64,000 nt of DNA from Jaapia argillacea MUCL 33604 (Eukaryota; Basidiomycota; Agaricomycetes; Jaapiales; Jaapiaceae): NCBI GenBank assembly GCA_000697665.1, contig KL197717.1:561168-625167 (forward strand), given 5' to 3'. The notes under the pieces are model-generated. The model was not told where the DNA came from. It worked only from the letters and a program-made list of their open reading frames with translations, and ran no database searches. Within the stretch, counting starts at the first letter, position 1; every line of letters begins with the position of its first letter. Below, piece after piece: positions 23,609 to 35,017 of this stretch. Made by a program: the position numbers and the translations under genes.

Positions 23609-24540
23609 TGAGGGTTGGGGGGCAGTGGAGTAGTCAGAGTATTCGGACTATGCGCCAGCCTCCGTTCAGTCACGGCAGGCAAAGTTCATGCACATCCTTC
23701 AAAAGGGAGGCCGACACAGTCCAACCCCTGTGAACCTCGATGCAGAGCGCCTGCCTGATCACCCAATTCCACCTCCACCAAGGTCGGGAAGCGAGAAGGT
23801 TTGGAAACATATACTCACCACTGGCCCCGTTGCGACTTCTCAGACAATGAAAGGCAAGAAATGTAGACGTGTCGAATTCACCCAAGCTCCGGTACCGTTG
23901 GAACCTCACTTGAATGATTGCTAGGGATTCAGATGAGGCAGGCGAGTCAACCAAGATATCCCTTCCGGATCCGAGTGAGGGCTGCGTCTCGTGAATGTAT
24001 GGGCCAGGCGAAGAGCCATGCCCTGGTAACAGGAGCAGGAATGAGATTCCTCCCAAAGTCCCGCCTCATCGACGTGTACGTAGCGGAACAGTCATGAGAC
24101 ACCACACATGGAATCCTTCCCACGTGAGGCGCTTGATCCGGCCTCGATCGGGAAGCGGAGGCACTAAGGTCAACTTGAACGGAGGGAAATAAGTGCTGGG
24201 CCAAGAATACAATTAACCTTCAACAGGTGACTTGAGTACGATACAAAATTTTAAGGAACACAGGAGTAGAATGAAGGTGAGGGTGAGACGTCGAAGCATC
24301 TTCTCCTCGAAAAAGCTCAGGAACCTCAGCAGAAATTGGAAGGTGGGTAACGCGGGCGTCAACTGGGAATAAACATTAGACGGAGCAAATGCGGAATGGA
24401 GAAACGTCACTGACTTAAACAGCAAATACAGCGGAGCACCTCTCGATCCCCTTAAGTCAAGTTCCAGCAACAAGCAGCCCAAGAGGAGAATGAAAGAGAA
24501 TATCGACGGAGCAGCATAATTGCAATAATTTTGGTCCGCG
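23609..24540. other. Intergenic, one unsupported 128-codon frame
   Basis: A minus-strand frame at 23670-24056 (begins MGGISFLLLLPGHGS) has a hydrophobic start. It contains a GTGAGT donor near 23820 but has no recognised family. A minus-strand frame at 24213-24554 is hydrophobic but overlaps the 3' end of the RNA-binding gene and is probably its untranslated tail. Confidence 0.3.
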
Positions 24541-26650
24541 CTACTTGCGAACATTCATATCACCAGCACAGAAGTCGGGCCCAGAAGGAGGAGCAGTGTT
24601 CATATTGGGCAGAGAATAAGGCCATTTTGTGGCGGGAGGTGGACGTGCCAAAAGTCCTAAGTTCGCGCTGGGTTGACTGCCTAACTCAGCGATAGTAGAG
24701 TCGTTTGTCAAGGGTAGACTCACTCGAAAGAATGCATAGGACTGAATCTAACGTCACTACCATAATGCGAAAGAGCGGCTGATTTGGGCTTGAAGAAGGT
24801 GGGAGGTATCGCAGTTTGAGGCCGCGGGAGGTTGTGGTAAAGGGACGGTCCAAGGGGTCCTCTGGGATACGTGGTCCTCGCGCCAAGGAAGGCATTGGGG
24901 GTATGGGAGATGGCTGAGGAGAAGAATTTTGCTTCGTTGGAAGGAAATTGTAAAACGAAGGGAGGGGCGTGAGGGTTCAACGAAAGCTTGCCACCCTGGT
25001 TTTCGACTCCATATCGCGTGGGGTACGGGGCTGGCTCGACCGTTTGAGGGTGTGGCAACTCCTGCGAAGAAGACCAAGGTGGGGATCCAGGCGTGGGTTC
25101 CATATCGGCGAAGTCGGCCATGACCTCAAAACCAGCGTACATCTGGCCTCGCAAACTCTTCACAGCCTCTTGAGCACTGACAGAAGATACGAATTCCACA
25201 AGCGCCGACAGGGTGTTGCGACCATCTCGAGGTTCTGTTAGGTTCGGTTCCATGATTCCCAGTTTCTTGAGTTCACCGAAAGGACAGACGAGAGGGTGAA
25301 GGTCAACAGTCTGAGAGAACAGTAAAGAAGGCAAATTCTTGATGAGAATAATTGTGCTTGAAAACGAGCCAGAGAGCGCTGTACTAGAGATTGGTACGGC
25401 AGGGGGGAGAGCATGATAAGCAGGAACGACTTGAGTAGGTTTGGCAGGAAAAATGACTTGGCGGCCTTGGGTCGAGGTGGTGGAGGCGGACGACGGACGA
25501 GACGGCAAGAAGTAAGAATCACAGTCGGAGCAGTCGGAGGAGCTATCCTGGGAAGAAGATCGGCTTGCCAGTACCATAGCGCGGTCGCCGCCGTCGAGAA
25601 AGCCTACACGAAGGAAGGATTTAGTACCTCTCAAGTTTACAAAGTTTATGCCAATACCCTGAGAGCGTTGGACAACAGCCCACGACACATCAATGGTGTG
25701 CCCTCTAGAATCATCTGCAGTCAGTAGGAACTTGGCAAGAACAGGGGAAACCACCGCACTTGATTTCAGTCCTCGTCAGTCCTGTCATAGCAGATCGTGC
25801 CTCGATATTTGACGACATCACAACGAAACCTCGACGGCGAGAGGCATTGTCCACGGTCGCTAATATGACCGAATGGGCGACGGTGCCGTACCGACTGAAA
25901 AGGGACGTAAACTCGGACCTATGATGCACAAGGCAAATTGCGGGGCGTTGGTCAGCCCGAGGGGAGCAAACAAAGCAAGCATGACCTCACTTCGGGAGAT
26001 CAAAAGGTAACCCAAGAACATAGAGGTTGCGACGAATATCGGGCTGTCTGCCGTGAGTTGGCTGGCGACCAGAGGACGGCGAAGTCAGACTGGTCACAGT
26101 TCTGCCAATGGATGAAAGGTGGTGAGTAAAAGGAGGAAGAGTCCGGAGAACGACAAGGGGGCGCATACAGTCCAGTCACTATTCGTCCTTCTGATAAAGC
26201 ATGATGACTCACAAAGGTACGCCGGCGACTGTGTAGCCAGACATGCACAACGCTTTCCTGGTATGGCGACGGAACGATCAGGACGACAAAGTACTGCAAA
26301 GAAGTATTGAGGCTTACTTGCAAGCATCCTTGGAGTGGAATGCTAACTCAAGCACGCGCCCACCCCCATTCTTGACAAGCTCCTCACATTTCTTGACATC
26401 GCCTGAAAGTTCATCAGTAAGGGCAGGTTTCGTTTGATGCTCCATGGGAGGACGAACCGATGAGGTTGCTGAACAATTCCACGATCTCTACGCGGCTGAC
26501 TAACGTGGATCTCACTGTCAGTCACCATACGCTTCACTATATGCATTGAGAATGCTTACCGCTATCAGCAATGTTCTCGAGAAGAACGCAATGAGGCTCG
26601 AGAGGAAACTTGAAGACGGAAGGCTTTGAACCCTGGTTGGAAGATCTCAT
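24541..26650 (-). CDS. RNA-binding protein with three RRM domains
   Basis: The start at 26650 gives MRSSNQGSKPSVFKFPLE. The first RRM-like unit runs from HCVLLENIADSVR through RVEIVELFSNLIGDVKK to GGGRVLELAFHSKDACKKA and is built from four exons. The second RRM has RNP2 NLYVLGLP, then SEFTSLFSRYGTVAHSVIL and RNP1 RRRGFVVMSS. The third reads TIILIKNLPSLLF, PLVCPFGELKKLGIM, TLSALVEFVSSVSAQEAV and YAGFEVMADFAD. A Ser/Asp-rich linker (SSQDSSSDCSDCDSYF) and a Pro-rich C-terminus surround these. The last intron removes the false stop after MHSF and adds a 38-residue tail ending DMNVRK. It probably binds mRNA; I cannot name an orthologue. The neighbouring genes give no functional link. Confidence 0.75.
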
Positions 26651-26908
26651 CACGTTTCAAGGACTGTCCAAAGAGAGGAATCGCTAGTAATAAATAAAAG
26701 AAAGTTGGGACGTATGGACGTTTGTATCACCAAGCAGCAAGCAGCTGTGAGCAAGAAGCGGTTCAAGATCAAGAGAGGCTGCAACTTGGAAATGCGGGGA
26801 AATAGCCTTATATGGTGCGAAGTAAATGTTCTCACGCCGCAGACGCGACCGAACGCCAAGGAATAGAGGCTATCTAGTAGGGTAAGCTAGGCCTAACAAT
26901 CTGCAATG
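26651..26908. other. Short intergenic interval
   Basis: This lies between the start of the RNA-binding gene and the end of the MYND gene, both on the minus strand. Nothing further is recognised. Confidence 0.5.
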
Positions 26909-28098
26909 CTACCTAGACTTGGGGGTGTACGTTGGAAGTGAGCCGTGGAAGGATGGATCCTTCGTAGATCTGACATCTCCCTTCAACTCTCCGCTGGAGA
27001 GATCAAGAGTAACCACGGCATCTGGAAATCCGAAATTATGATGTTCTATAAGCGAACAAAGCGAGGAAATGGGCTTACATTTAGGTCCCTTTGGATCGCT
27101 CCTTACAAGCCACTTCTTAATGCCCCAGATGCCGATCAGCAAACCCATATCCCTCCGTCCCTCGACAATCTCCTTAAAAATATCGGTCCAATTCGTGACT
27201 AGCACTCTTTCAATTGGTATGGCAGGTATTCTCGACCCCTCTGTAATTCCCGGAAGTACAGTTCCTTCTACCCTCACGCGGTATTGAGATATACCCACCC
27301 CTCCAACCGCGAGGGTATCCTGACGGTCTCGAATCATGGCTTGATTCAGATCATTATCGGGATCCCAGTAATCAGGTGGAAGGGGTCGACAAGATGACGA
27401 GATAAGGGTGAAAATCTCGTGTTTCTTCAGTTTGGGACCGGAGGGAGATGAGGCGGGTCTATAGGATACGTGGATGTCCAGATGGTGTGTATCCACTTTC
27501 TCTGGGTGGATATCGAATTGGAGTGCTTGGCAGGTAGCCCAGTCAATGATGTTTCGATGAATCTAATGTAGAAGGGGACGGGTAAAAGTGAGGTGTGGCG
27601 TTACTGTAGAGGAAAGCAAGCTCTTTGCGGGACTTACCAAGATCCACTTCCTCACGTCTTTGACAACCTGTAGTACAGGCTTCTCGATATCCTGTGTCAG
27701 TAGCCTTAAGCCAGAGGTCTCATCACACTGCAGACCCGCGACAAGCATTCGCGGGTCTTCCTTCAACTGGCTTCCAGCCTCCCGAAACGAAACTTCCGCC
27801 TGGCACTGTCTCTTATGTTTGGGCCAGTGCGCCTTTTGACATTCTTTACCCTATTTGAGACAAGAATTATTATCACAAGATGGGGTCAAGTTAGCACCAG
27901 CAAAGGATATGTAAAACAAAACGTACGAACACAATAAATGGCATGCTTACAAGCTGAATGAAATTTGGGAACGGTAGGCAGAACTTCAGTGAAAAGTTAC
28001 TTACCGGAACACTTCAGCATGCGTTCCGGCTTCCTCAGACAACTCCAGCAGACAATGTTATCTGATGCACGAGGCACAAAGGGCTTGTACGGCTTCAT
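26909..28098 (-). CDS. MYND-type zinc-finger protein
   Basis: The start at 28098 gives MKPYKPFVPRASDNIV. The MYND finger is assembled from three exons: CWSCLRKPERMLKCS, ACKHAIYC and GKECQKAHWPKHKRQC. All eight zinc ligands of the C4-C2HC pattern are present. The rest, about 280 residues, has no known fold that I recognise. It includes RNIIDWATCQALQFD, PPDYWDPDNDLNQA, RVLVTNWTDIFKEIVEG and a tail HGSLPTYTPKSR. Basidiomycetes carry many single-MYND proteins whose partners are unknown; MYND fingers bind proline-rich peptides. The first intron cluster near 27850-28000 is a model; the finger itself is secure. Confidence 0.82.
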
Positions 28099-28962
28099 CC
28101 TCGGTGGATTTGGTAGAATTGAATACGACGGCCTGGTGGATATACTAGTGTAGATCCAGATTGAAAAGGTAAATGGCCAGTGTTGAACTCAACGATAAAG
28201 TCACCAGGGGTCAATCAATAGGGACAGGCAAACAGAGCATGAAGAACCCCGATGTGACGGATTGGCATCACATCGGTCACGGGAGTGACACGGGTAACAA
28301 CTGTGCCATTGACAAATTCTGGATTTACAGCCGTGTCGAAGTACAGGGAGCTGCTGTAGGGTTCAAGAAGCGGTGAGAATTTACGACAATTCTGCTGTTG
28401 ACCGGACCCTTTGTACTACCCAAGAAGGAATTCAAGAAACATTTTCCACCGGAAGAGCCAGCTGCCTAACCGTTGTACCTACCGATGGCAGAGGATGGCA
28501 TGCGCAACAAAGGTGAGCCCTGATCCAACGACAGACTGACGGGACTAGATTTGCATTCCTTCCAGTCGCCCAGCCTCTTCTCCGTTGGTGCAATTTCAGG
28601 TAGTTCTCTGCGGCAACGAGGGGAAAGCGAGGGGCCTGACGGCGAGGTTGGCCTTGGGCTGGACGCAGCTCGTGTCAGGCCATACGTCGCGGACACCCAT
28701 TCTCAATAAATTCTTGGAGGCTTTCATTTCGTATCGTTTACCTTCGGAGCACATGCCTGCCGCGTTGGGACCCTCGTGGACGGTAACACTCCGCCGCGAA
28801 ACTTTGTCGCCAAGGTAGATTGGCATCTGCTTTGCCACCGTTCGGCCCGTAAATTTCACACTCCTCCGCGCAAACAGCCAACGCAATCCTGAGAGTTTCT
28901 CCTATAGTTGAAGAACCCCGAGTTCTCGACATTGCGGCCACTCCGAGGAGTTTGTCAAAATT
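28099..28962. other. Intergenic, no supported gene
   Basis: This is the promoter side of the MYND gene. Two overlapping minus-strand frames (28596-28886 and 28738-28971) have somewhat protein-like composition, but they lie in different frames of the same DNA with no splice sites linking them to anything. I make no call. Confidence 0.3.
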
Positions 28963-30306
28963 TTGAACCATGTCCTTTCAATCGCCATCTGGATAAGTTT
29001 CTTCCATATCACTCTGGCTATGTATGGCTCAAGCGCTTGTTCTCTCCAGCGAACATGTTCAGACTATGCTCAAATCCCGATAGTCACATCAACGCATTAC
29101 TGTGCTTCTACCACGCGAACCCAAACAGCTTCCCGAAATTCAATCGGCTACTCGTGGCCAAATTCGTATGGGCCTCCATTTTCGTGCGATCATATCGGTA
29201 TCGCACCCCGCCTCCTTACTGCCTCACCCTTCTCTAACATAATCACACCAAGCCTTCCACCAGCCAATTGCGGAAATTTATCCTCTTTCGACCGTCAAAC
29301 CTTCATATCTCCCTCCAGTGCCTTCGACAGCACCCCTACAAGCAACCTTGATTCCAAATCGTATTCGTACTCCGCTTACCGCGGTTTTGACGGGACATGA
29401 GCACGCCTCGCTCAATTCCATTCGTCCCCTCACGTTTGTCCCGCCTACACCAACCTAGGTGTACTGCACCATCGATCACGCAATCACGGGCCCCAATCAT
29501 TCGCCTTCCATGGAATAATCAGCCATCGACTTGAATAAACGATCAAAGCTTTGGGTCCGTATTCCAGGTTTCGAAGTCCACCTCCTTCTCCTGGTCCAGA
29601 CGAATTGCGACCCCAATTTCTGATATACCCTCCTCTCCACATCTCCATTTAGCTTGATGAATCAAATTCTCCGCCCGCCACTTTGCCTCCCAATAACCGC
29701 ATACCCACTGCTCCTTTGATACTGAATGGGCGAGACTTCTTGAAGCCTTGTATGGGGGGATATTCCGAGGATTGATTGCTCTTCCTTGAGAGGACCCTGC
29801 AGGCCACCAATTTGTACCAGCAAAATTCATACCCAGGGCACGGTCCTTAGACTTCACACAGGCTCATCGCGTTCCACCCGGAGCGATGTCGGCATCCCTC
29901 ACTATTCTCTCCTCGGTTGTCTCCTACGGCGGATTCACACCCAGACTGTCGTGCGATTTTCATTCACCCGGTAGCAACCCGATCATACTATCAAAATGAT
30001 TCAGAGGCCTTCGACTCGGTGGATCTTGCATTGTTTTGTTTTAGTAAAGGTTGGATTTTGTATTATAGGACTGCTCATGAATTAAGTACTTATCCCGGTT
30101 TGGACTTTGGTTGGGTTGAAATAGCGGATATGTCAAACGTATGTGTCGAGCGTACATGTATCCCTGACCTGCCTGCTTTTTTTCCTTCCCTGTATCCTCT
30201 TATGGATGTGCATAGGGGTACCTTTCACGCGTCCTTCCAAATTTATTCACCAGAATCACCGTTTCCAACCCAGCTATTAACGATACTTGCTGGTGCAGTA
30301 TCTTAG
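28963..30306 (+). pseudogene. Probable decayed gene(s), family unknown
   Basis: Several plus-strand frames look coding but are broken. One at 28963-29400 is Ser/Thr-rich. Overlapping it in another frame, 29279-29760 reads VPSTAPLQATLIPNRIRTPL, LTGHEHASLNSIRPLTFVPP, CTIDHAITGPNHSP, LWVRIPGFEVHLLLLVQT and ILRPPLCLPITAYPLL, interrupted by at least three stop codons. A third frame covers 29917-30306. The composition of the 29279-29760 segment is convincingly protein-like, but no splice scheme removes the stops. A minus-strand frame at 29543-29857 competes with it. I read this as a relic. Confidence 0.35.
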
Positions 30307-31815
30307 ATATCCAAATCGGAATCCCTCCGAGTCCAACATCGCGCTGCCCCGAACTGCGCACCAAAGTATCCGAGCCTACTAACTCCTACCGCAAGTTCCG
30401 AATTGTGCGGGTAGAGGTGGACCTACAAGTTATCGTATCCCAGACACTTCTCGTTTCATCCAATCTGTACCTCTTGCCATACACTGTAACTTACAGCGAC
30501 AAGGAAAATATTCCCAAGACCCAACCCACACGCGATTCTTGATAATAGTTCACACTCCGCGAACAATGCTCCGATTTCGTCTCGGCTAAACAGTCGGCTT
30601 CTCTTGGCGTACCTGATCTTCAGACGTTGGCACAGTAAGTAAGTTCAGATTAGGAGCTTGCCTAGATGAAAACTCCGACGCTAGTACTAGCCTTACAGCG
30701 AGAACGCTGGCAACTCGCGAAATTCGCGCAGGGGCCTCAGCTACCATCGCCCGGGTTCAGTGACGGGTAGGTAGTCAGGCTCTAGCGGAGCACCAGAAAT
30801 TTCATCTTACTCGAGCCACGAATTCTGTCCTAAAACCGACACGCTGTCAATCTGGAGGAGCGGATGCAATTCATAATCGGTGAGAGCCCAACATCCAACT
30901 CTTCACCTTGACCGTACCGTTTTTCGCCGGATTCAGTACTGGGTCATAAAGATGTCCCCCACCCCCCAGGTTCAGAGGGTTGCGTGAATGCCGTTGTCGA
31001 TCTTTACGCAAGCGTCCATAATCCTGGATCGCGGACTCCAATGTTTGAGTACTCTAATACCTTCCGACGTTTGAGCGCGGCAGTCACTAATCCACACTTT
31101 TAGTTGTATCTTCCCGCCCCACATCAGTGTTGGCCGTCTTACGATGACATCTCTATTGGATGCGAACGGTCCTACCAGAACGTGTTTGTGAAGCATGCTC
31201 TCCGAGATCCTGGTGAAGCCCTCCGTACGGCACATGCCATGCCACCGTCCGACTTACCAATCTCGACTAACGCCGTGGCCCCATTTTTGCTCTTGTCATG
31301 CCAGACTGCTGCGAGGCAGTACGGCTGGCGCCCGGCAAGTTGGCGAAATCTTTCAGACTGTACGGCTCTATCGGTTCCCCCTCCCGCAGATATGGGACCC
31401 ATGATGTTGAGGGCGCAGTCGACGTCGTTATTGTCTCGTATGGCCCCCCTATCGGCGCAAACGCCATCGATCGTTCCGAAGACCATCCCACTTTATCCGA
31501 TGCTATTTCAACAGTTTAGGGTTTTAAAGTTATCGGTGTATACTCGGCTGGGGTACTAATGGCTACAATACGATTATACGTGGACCAATGCAGATACAGA
31601 CATGTGCAAGCAACATAATAATATCAGTAGGACAGCTAGCAGGCACGAGGCAGGATGGTCGAGACAACAGACGATGCCGCCAGGAACTTGAAAGCGAAAA
31701 CTAGCAAGACGGCTGAGCATTGAGAGTTGGGCAGACAGATAACGAAGATTCGGGTAGGTGCGGGCGTCAAGCCGGACGACCGAATCTAGTGCAAGAAACA
31801 CAGGACAGCTCCATT
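30307..31815. other. Gene-poor 1.5-kb stretch
   Basis: Frames at 31104-31559 (plus) and 31172-31486 (minus) overlap each other and lack introns or motifs. No gene can be supported. The right end is the 3' flank of the C2H2 transcription factor gene. Confidence 0.35.
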
Positions 31816-33786
31816 CTAGTGGGCTCCGTTGGGAAGGACGGCGATTGGCCCAGGCAATCCTCGCCACTGCACCCGGTGGGAAGAAATGGACGGGAATTGA
31901 GACAATGGCCGGAGAAGTTCACAGCATTGGCACTCACCTGACTAGGGTGGTAGGGATACGCCCCTGTCTCCGCATAAGAATTTCTCTCTTCATAATCACT
32001 GTCCCCATGCCAGTTGGGTACAACTGGCGGCAACGGAACAGACAGTAGTGGCGAGGAGTCTGCCGAGCCACCGGTGGTCATACCGCCCCCATCGTCGTCC
32101 CCCAATTCTCCCAAATCCTCCGATGTGGACGAGTAGTCGGCTTCGACCTCGACGGAGTCCTCCCTCTTCAATTCATGTGCGTTTGTTCTGGTCGCCAGGC
32201 TCAAAGGGACCCACTTCAGATTTTTTGGGACTGGCACTTGGATTTGGGCGATAGGGTCACTTGGTGAAGATCCACCGTACGAGTTTGGAGGCGCTTCGTA
32301 AGCAGTCGCGAACCGGGAGACGGTGTTAGCAGGTTGTTTGGCGAACGCAGCAGATGAGGGGTTGATTCCATGGACACGAAGGTGGCGTTTCGCGTTCGAG
32401 CGAACTGCGAACGCTTTATTGCATCCCTCGACATGGCACTTGTAGGCTTATACAGGATGAAGGGAGGCGATTATCGTGAATATTATTTCGATAGGGACAA
32501 ATCGTAACTCATTAGAGGGACGACGTACGTTTAGCGCCATTGTGGGAGTTCATATGCGTCGTCAGCCCGCTCGGCCTCGGGAAGAACTTACGACACTCTG
32601 GCACCGGACATTGGTGCATCTTAGATTTCTTCTTTGAAGGTGTTTTCTGAGACCTGCTAACCCCAGATGCGCTGCGAGTTTGACGACGTTTTGGCGAGTC
32701 CGCGACAGACTGCTGCGACGAAGAGGAATTCGAGGCGGGAGATTGAGGGTGGCTGGGATGGAACGGCGGTGGGCTTCCGGGTTCGCCTTTGATGGTGTCT
32801 TGATGGGCGGCCACCGAGCCTTGGGAAGAGGAGCCCAAGTAAGATGATCGCTTGGGCAGAATATTGCCTCTAATCTCTTGTGGGGACGTCAACACGGGTG
32901 TGAAGTAGGTTTCTGGAGACTCTGGCTGCAATCTTGCTCGACTATCACCCCTTTCTGGATAATCCCCTTCACCTTCCCCGTCCCCGTCCCCGTCGGATGA
33001 AATATAGGACGTGATTGAGTTACTCTCGCTCTCCCTGATCATATGGAAGGAGCCAGCGGCCGCTGTATTGAACATCAGGGAATCGGTTGATAAAGTTGCG
33101 CGACTGGTAGAGTTATAAGAGGGGGGAAAGTGAGGGAAGGCGTCGGAATGGTAACGATCCACGATGCGATCCAACTCCGAGTCCGCCCCCGATGCATTCG
33201 GCGAAAAGTCCCTCTCCTTGATTGGAGGGTGCGGAACAGATCCCACAATCTCATGACCACTCCAGGAAGAAGGTGACTGTGCGTCAGATACGGTGGGGAC
33301 GGGGCTTGGAGTTGAACTAATTTCCATAAGGGTTCGATTGTGATGCACGTACTCCTCCAACCCTTGGGATTGTCCCACGGAGCCACCTACTCTTAGAGCT
33401 GGAGGCGACATGCCCCCATACGGCCCCTCGGACAGATGTGTCCTCTGAGAGGATTCTGGATAGGGAGAAGTTCCCATTTTCGGGGCGGTGTTGAGAGGGT
33501 GGTTGACAAAAGGATGTGGGTGTGGGCGCGGTACGAAATCGGGGGTGTACTCGCCACACCGATTGAAGTCACGGTACGATCCATAGTCTCCCTGCGATAA
33601 TACGTGCGGATAATCGGATGTGGAAAGAGTTTGGTGGATGTATGGCCTATGGGCAGGCTCGTGAGATGCCAGGGCAGGCGGTTGCCCATGGGCGTGTCCG
33701 TACTGCGGCGACGCGTTTGAGGGGTGGCGATTCCTATGAAAATGGGACACCGATGGCACGGACGGCTCGGCCAACGAGCCGTTCAT
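31816..33786 (-). CDS. C2H2 zinc-finger transcription factor with two tandem fingers
   Basis: The start at 33786 gives MNGSLAEPSVPSVSHFHRN. The first 370 residues are His/Pro/Ser-rich and disordered, with an acidic run of Asp-Gly and Glu-Gly pairs. A basic segment (RSQKTPSKKKSK) precedes two fingers. Finger 1 is CPVPECRKFFPRPSGLTTHMNSH, split here as CPVPECRKFF and GLTTHMNSH. Finger 2 is CHVEGCNKAFAVRSN followed by KRHLRVH. The linker GAKPYK spans an intron. The C-terminal part has an acidic patch (EDLGELGDDDGGG), and a final intron leads to a tail ending PNGAH at 31816. This is the usual architecture of fungal nuclear C2H2 regulators. Target genes are not evident. The long upstream region may carry a spliced leader. 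Confidence 0.85.
32977..32994. repeat. Short CCCCGT microsatellite inside a coding exon
   Basis: Three tandem copies of a six-base unit encode the Asp-Gly run of the transcription factor. Six-base units keep the frame when copy number changes. Confidence 0.6.
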
Positions 33787-35017
33787 TGGTGAATTTTTTT
33801 TTATAAAGGAGCAATGGCGGTACGACGTAGGGAAGGGAGGCGCGTCGGGGGTTCAGTGGAACTAGGGTGCAAGACACGATTCGCACGAGGATGGGGAAAG
33901 ACGATCGAATAGTGTTGGAGGGTGCAAAACGGCAGCCTTCGCTCGTTTCTCGATGAAGCCAGCGACGAGCTCGAGATCCTGCTCGACATCGAAAGGGAAC
34001 CGAAGAAACGGTGTTAAACGGTGGTTCGTGTCGCGTAAATTTGGAACATACCAAAGAGTGCAGCGACAGATGAGTATGGTGGCGAAAGACTGGAGGGGTT
34101 GAGGGAAATAAGAAAGTTGAACAGGACGAAGAGGTAGAAATGGGCGTGGAGCGCTCACCAGAGCCATGAGTTTCGGAAATGGAAATGGTCATTCAGGACA
34201 AACAAGGCCGGGAGGAAAACTGCGATTCTGCGGCGAGATACGCCTCGGGCCAGATCTTGAAACCTTACCCGCTTACTTACCCATTTCTGACCGCCTTCTC
34301 TCCACGAAAAGTATCCCAAGCACCGAGGTCGTACTGTCCCCGTCAGTTGCCGCCTGCGAAATCACTGGGGAAATAACTCTTCCACCCGCAGAGTTCCATC
34401 GATAGCATCATCAACCATGGGTTAAGCTACTAGGCCGGTTAACCACCCGACTAACACCTTTCTTGAAGAAGTTCCTGAGGTTGAATATTGTTGGAAGGGA
34501 ATGGAGCTGTTGTTCGTAGGAACAAGAAGGTCCAGAACGGGATCAAAATTAAAACCCCGCGATATCCATGGGTGATAAGGACAACTATGGATTGTTTGCC
34601 ATTACACTCTCGATTTTTATTAACTGCTTAGAGTCACAGAACAACGTCTCTGCTTTGGAAGGATTTCAGCCGTTGCATCTCGCACAAGGTACGGGTGGGA
34701 TAATGTCGATGACACACCTCCCATGTGCCTGGCTAAACATCCCGATTTGCATCATAAGAGTGCGGCCATCAACTAAGTATACAACCAATCGCAGATATCG
34801 GGACGACCCCAGTTCTCCAAATAAGTGGGAAGGCTTCGCCTGAGTGGCTATTCCTTCCATGAAACAAACCACCCTCAGCCACATCGATAGCCCGAACTCT
34901 CAGGCAGAAGGAGTTCTATAACATTGCTGACACCTCATGGTGTCCGACATCTTCAAACGAATGAAATTCTATTAGGGCGTTCCCCATTATTAAACGGCAT
35001 CCGGACAACGTGTCGAC
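33787..35017. other. Promoter/leader of the transcription factor and 3' flank of EXO1
   Basis: On the minus strand an ATG at 34167 opens MAL, followed by several potential introns (GTGAGC, then GTATGT donors). The following frames (for example DLELVAGFIEKRAKAAVLHP) could be a small upstream gene or a spliced 5' leader with upstream ORFs. A run of eight T residues at about 33797 sits just upstream of the transcription factor ATG. From 34400 to 35017 I see nothing else. Confidence 0.3.
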
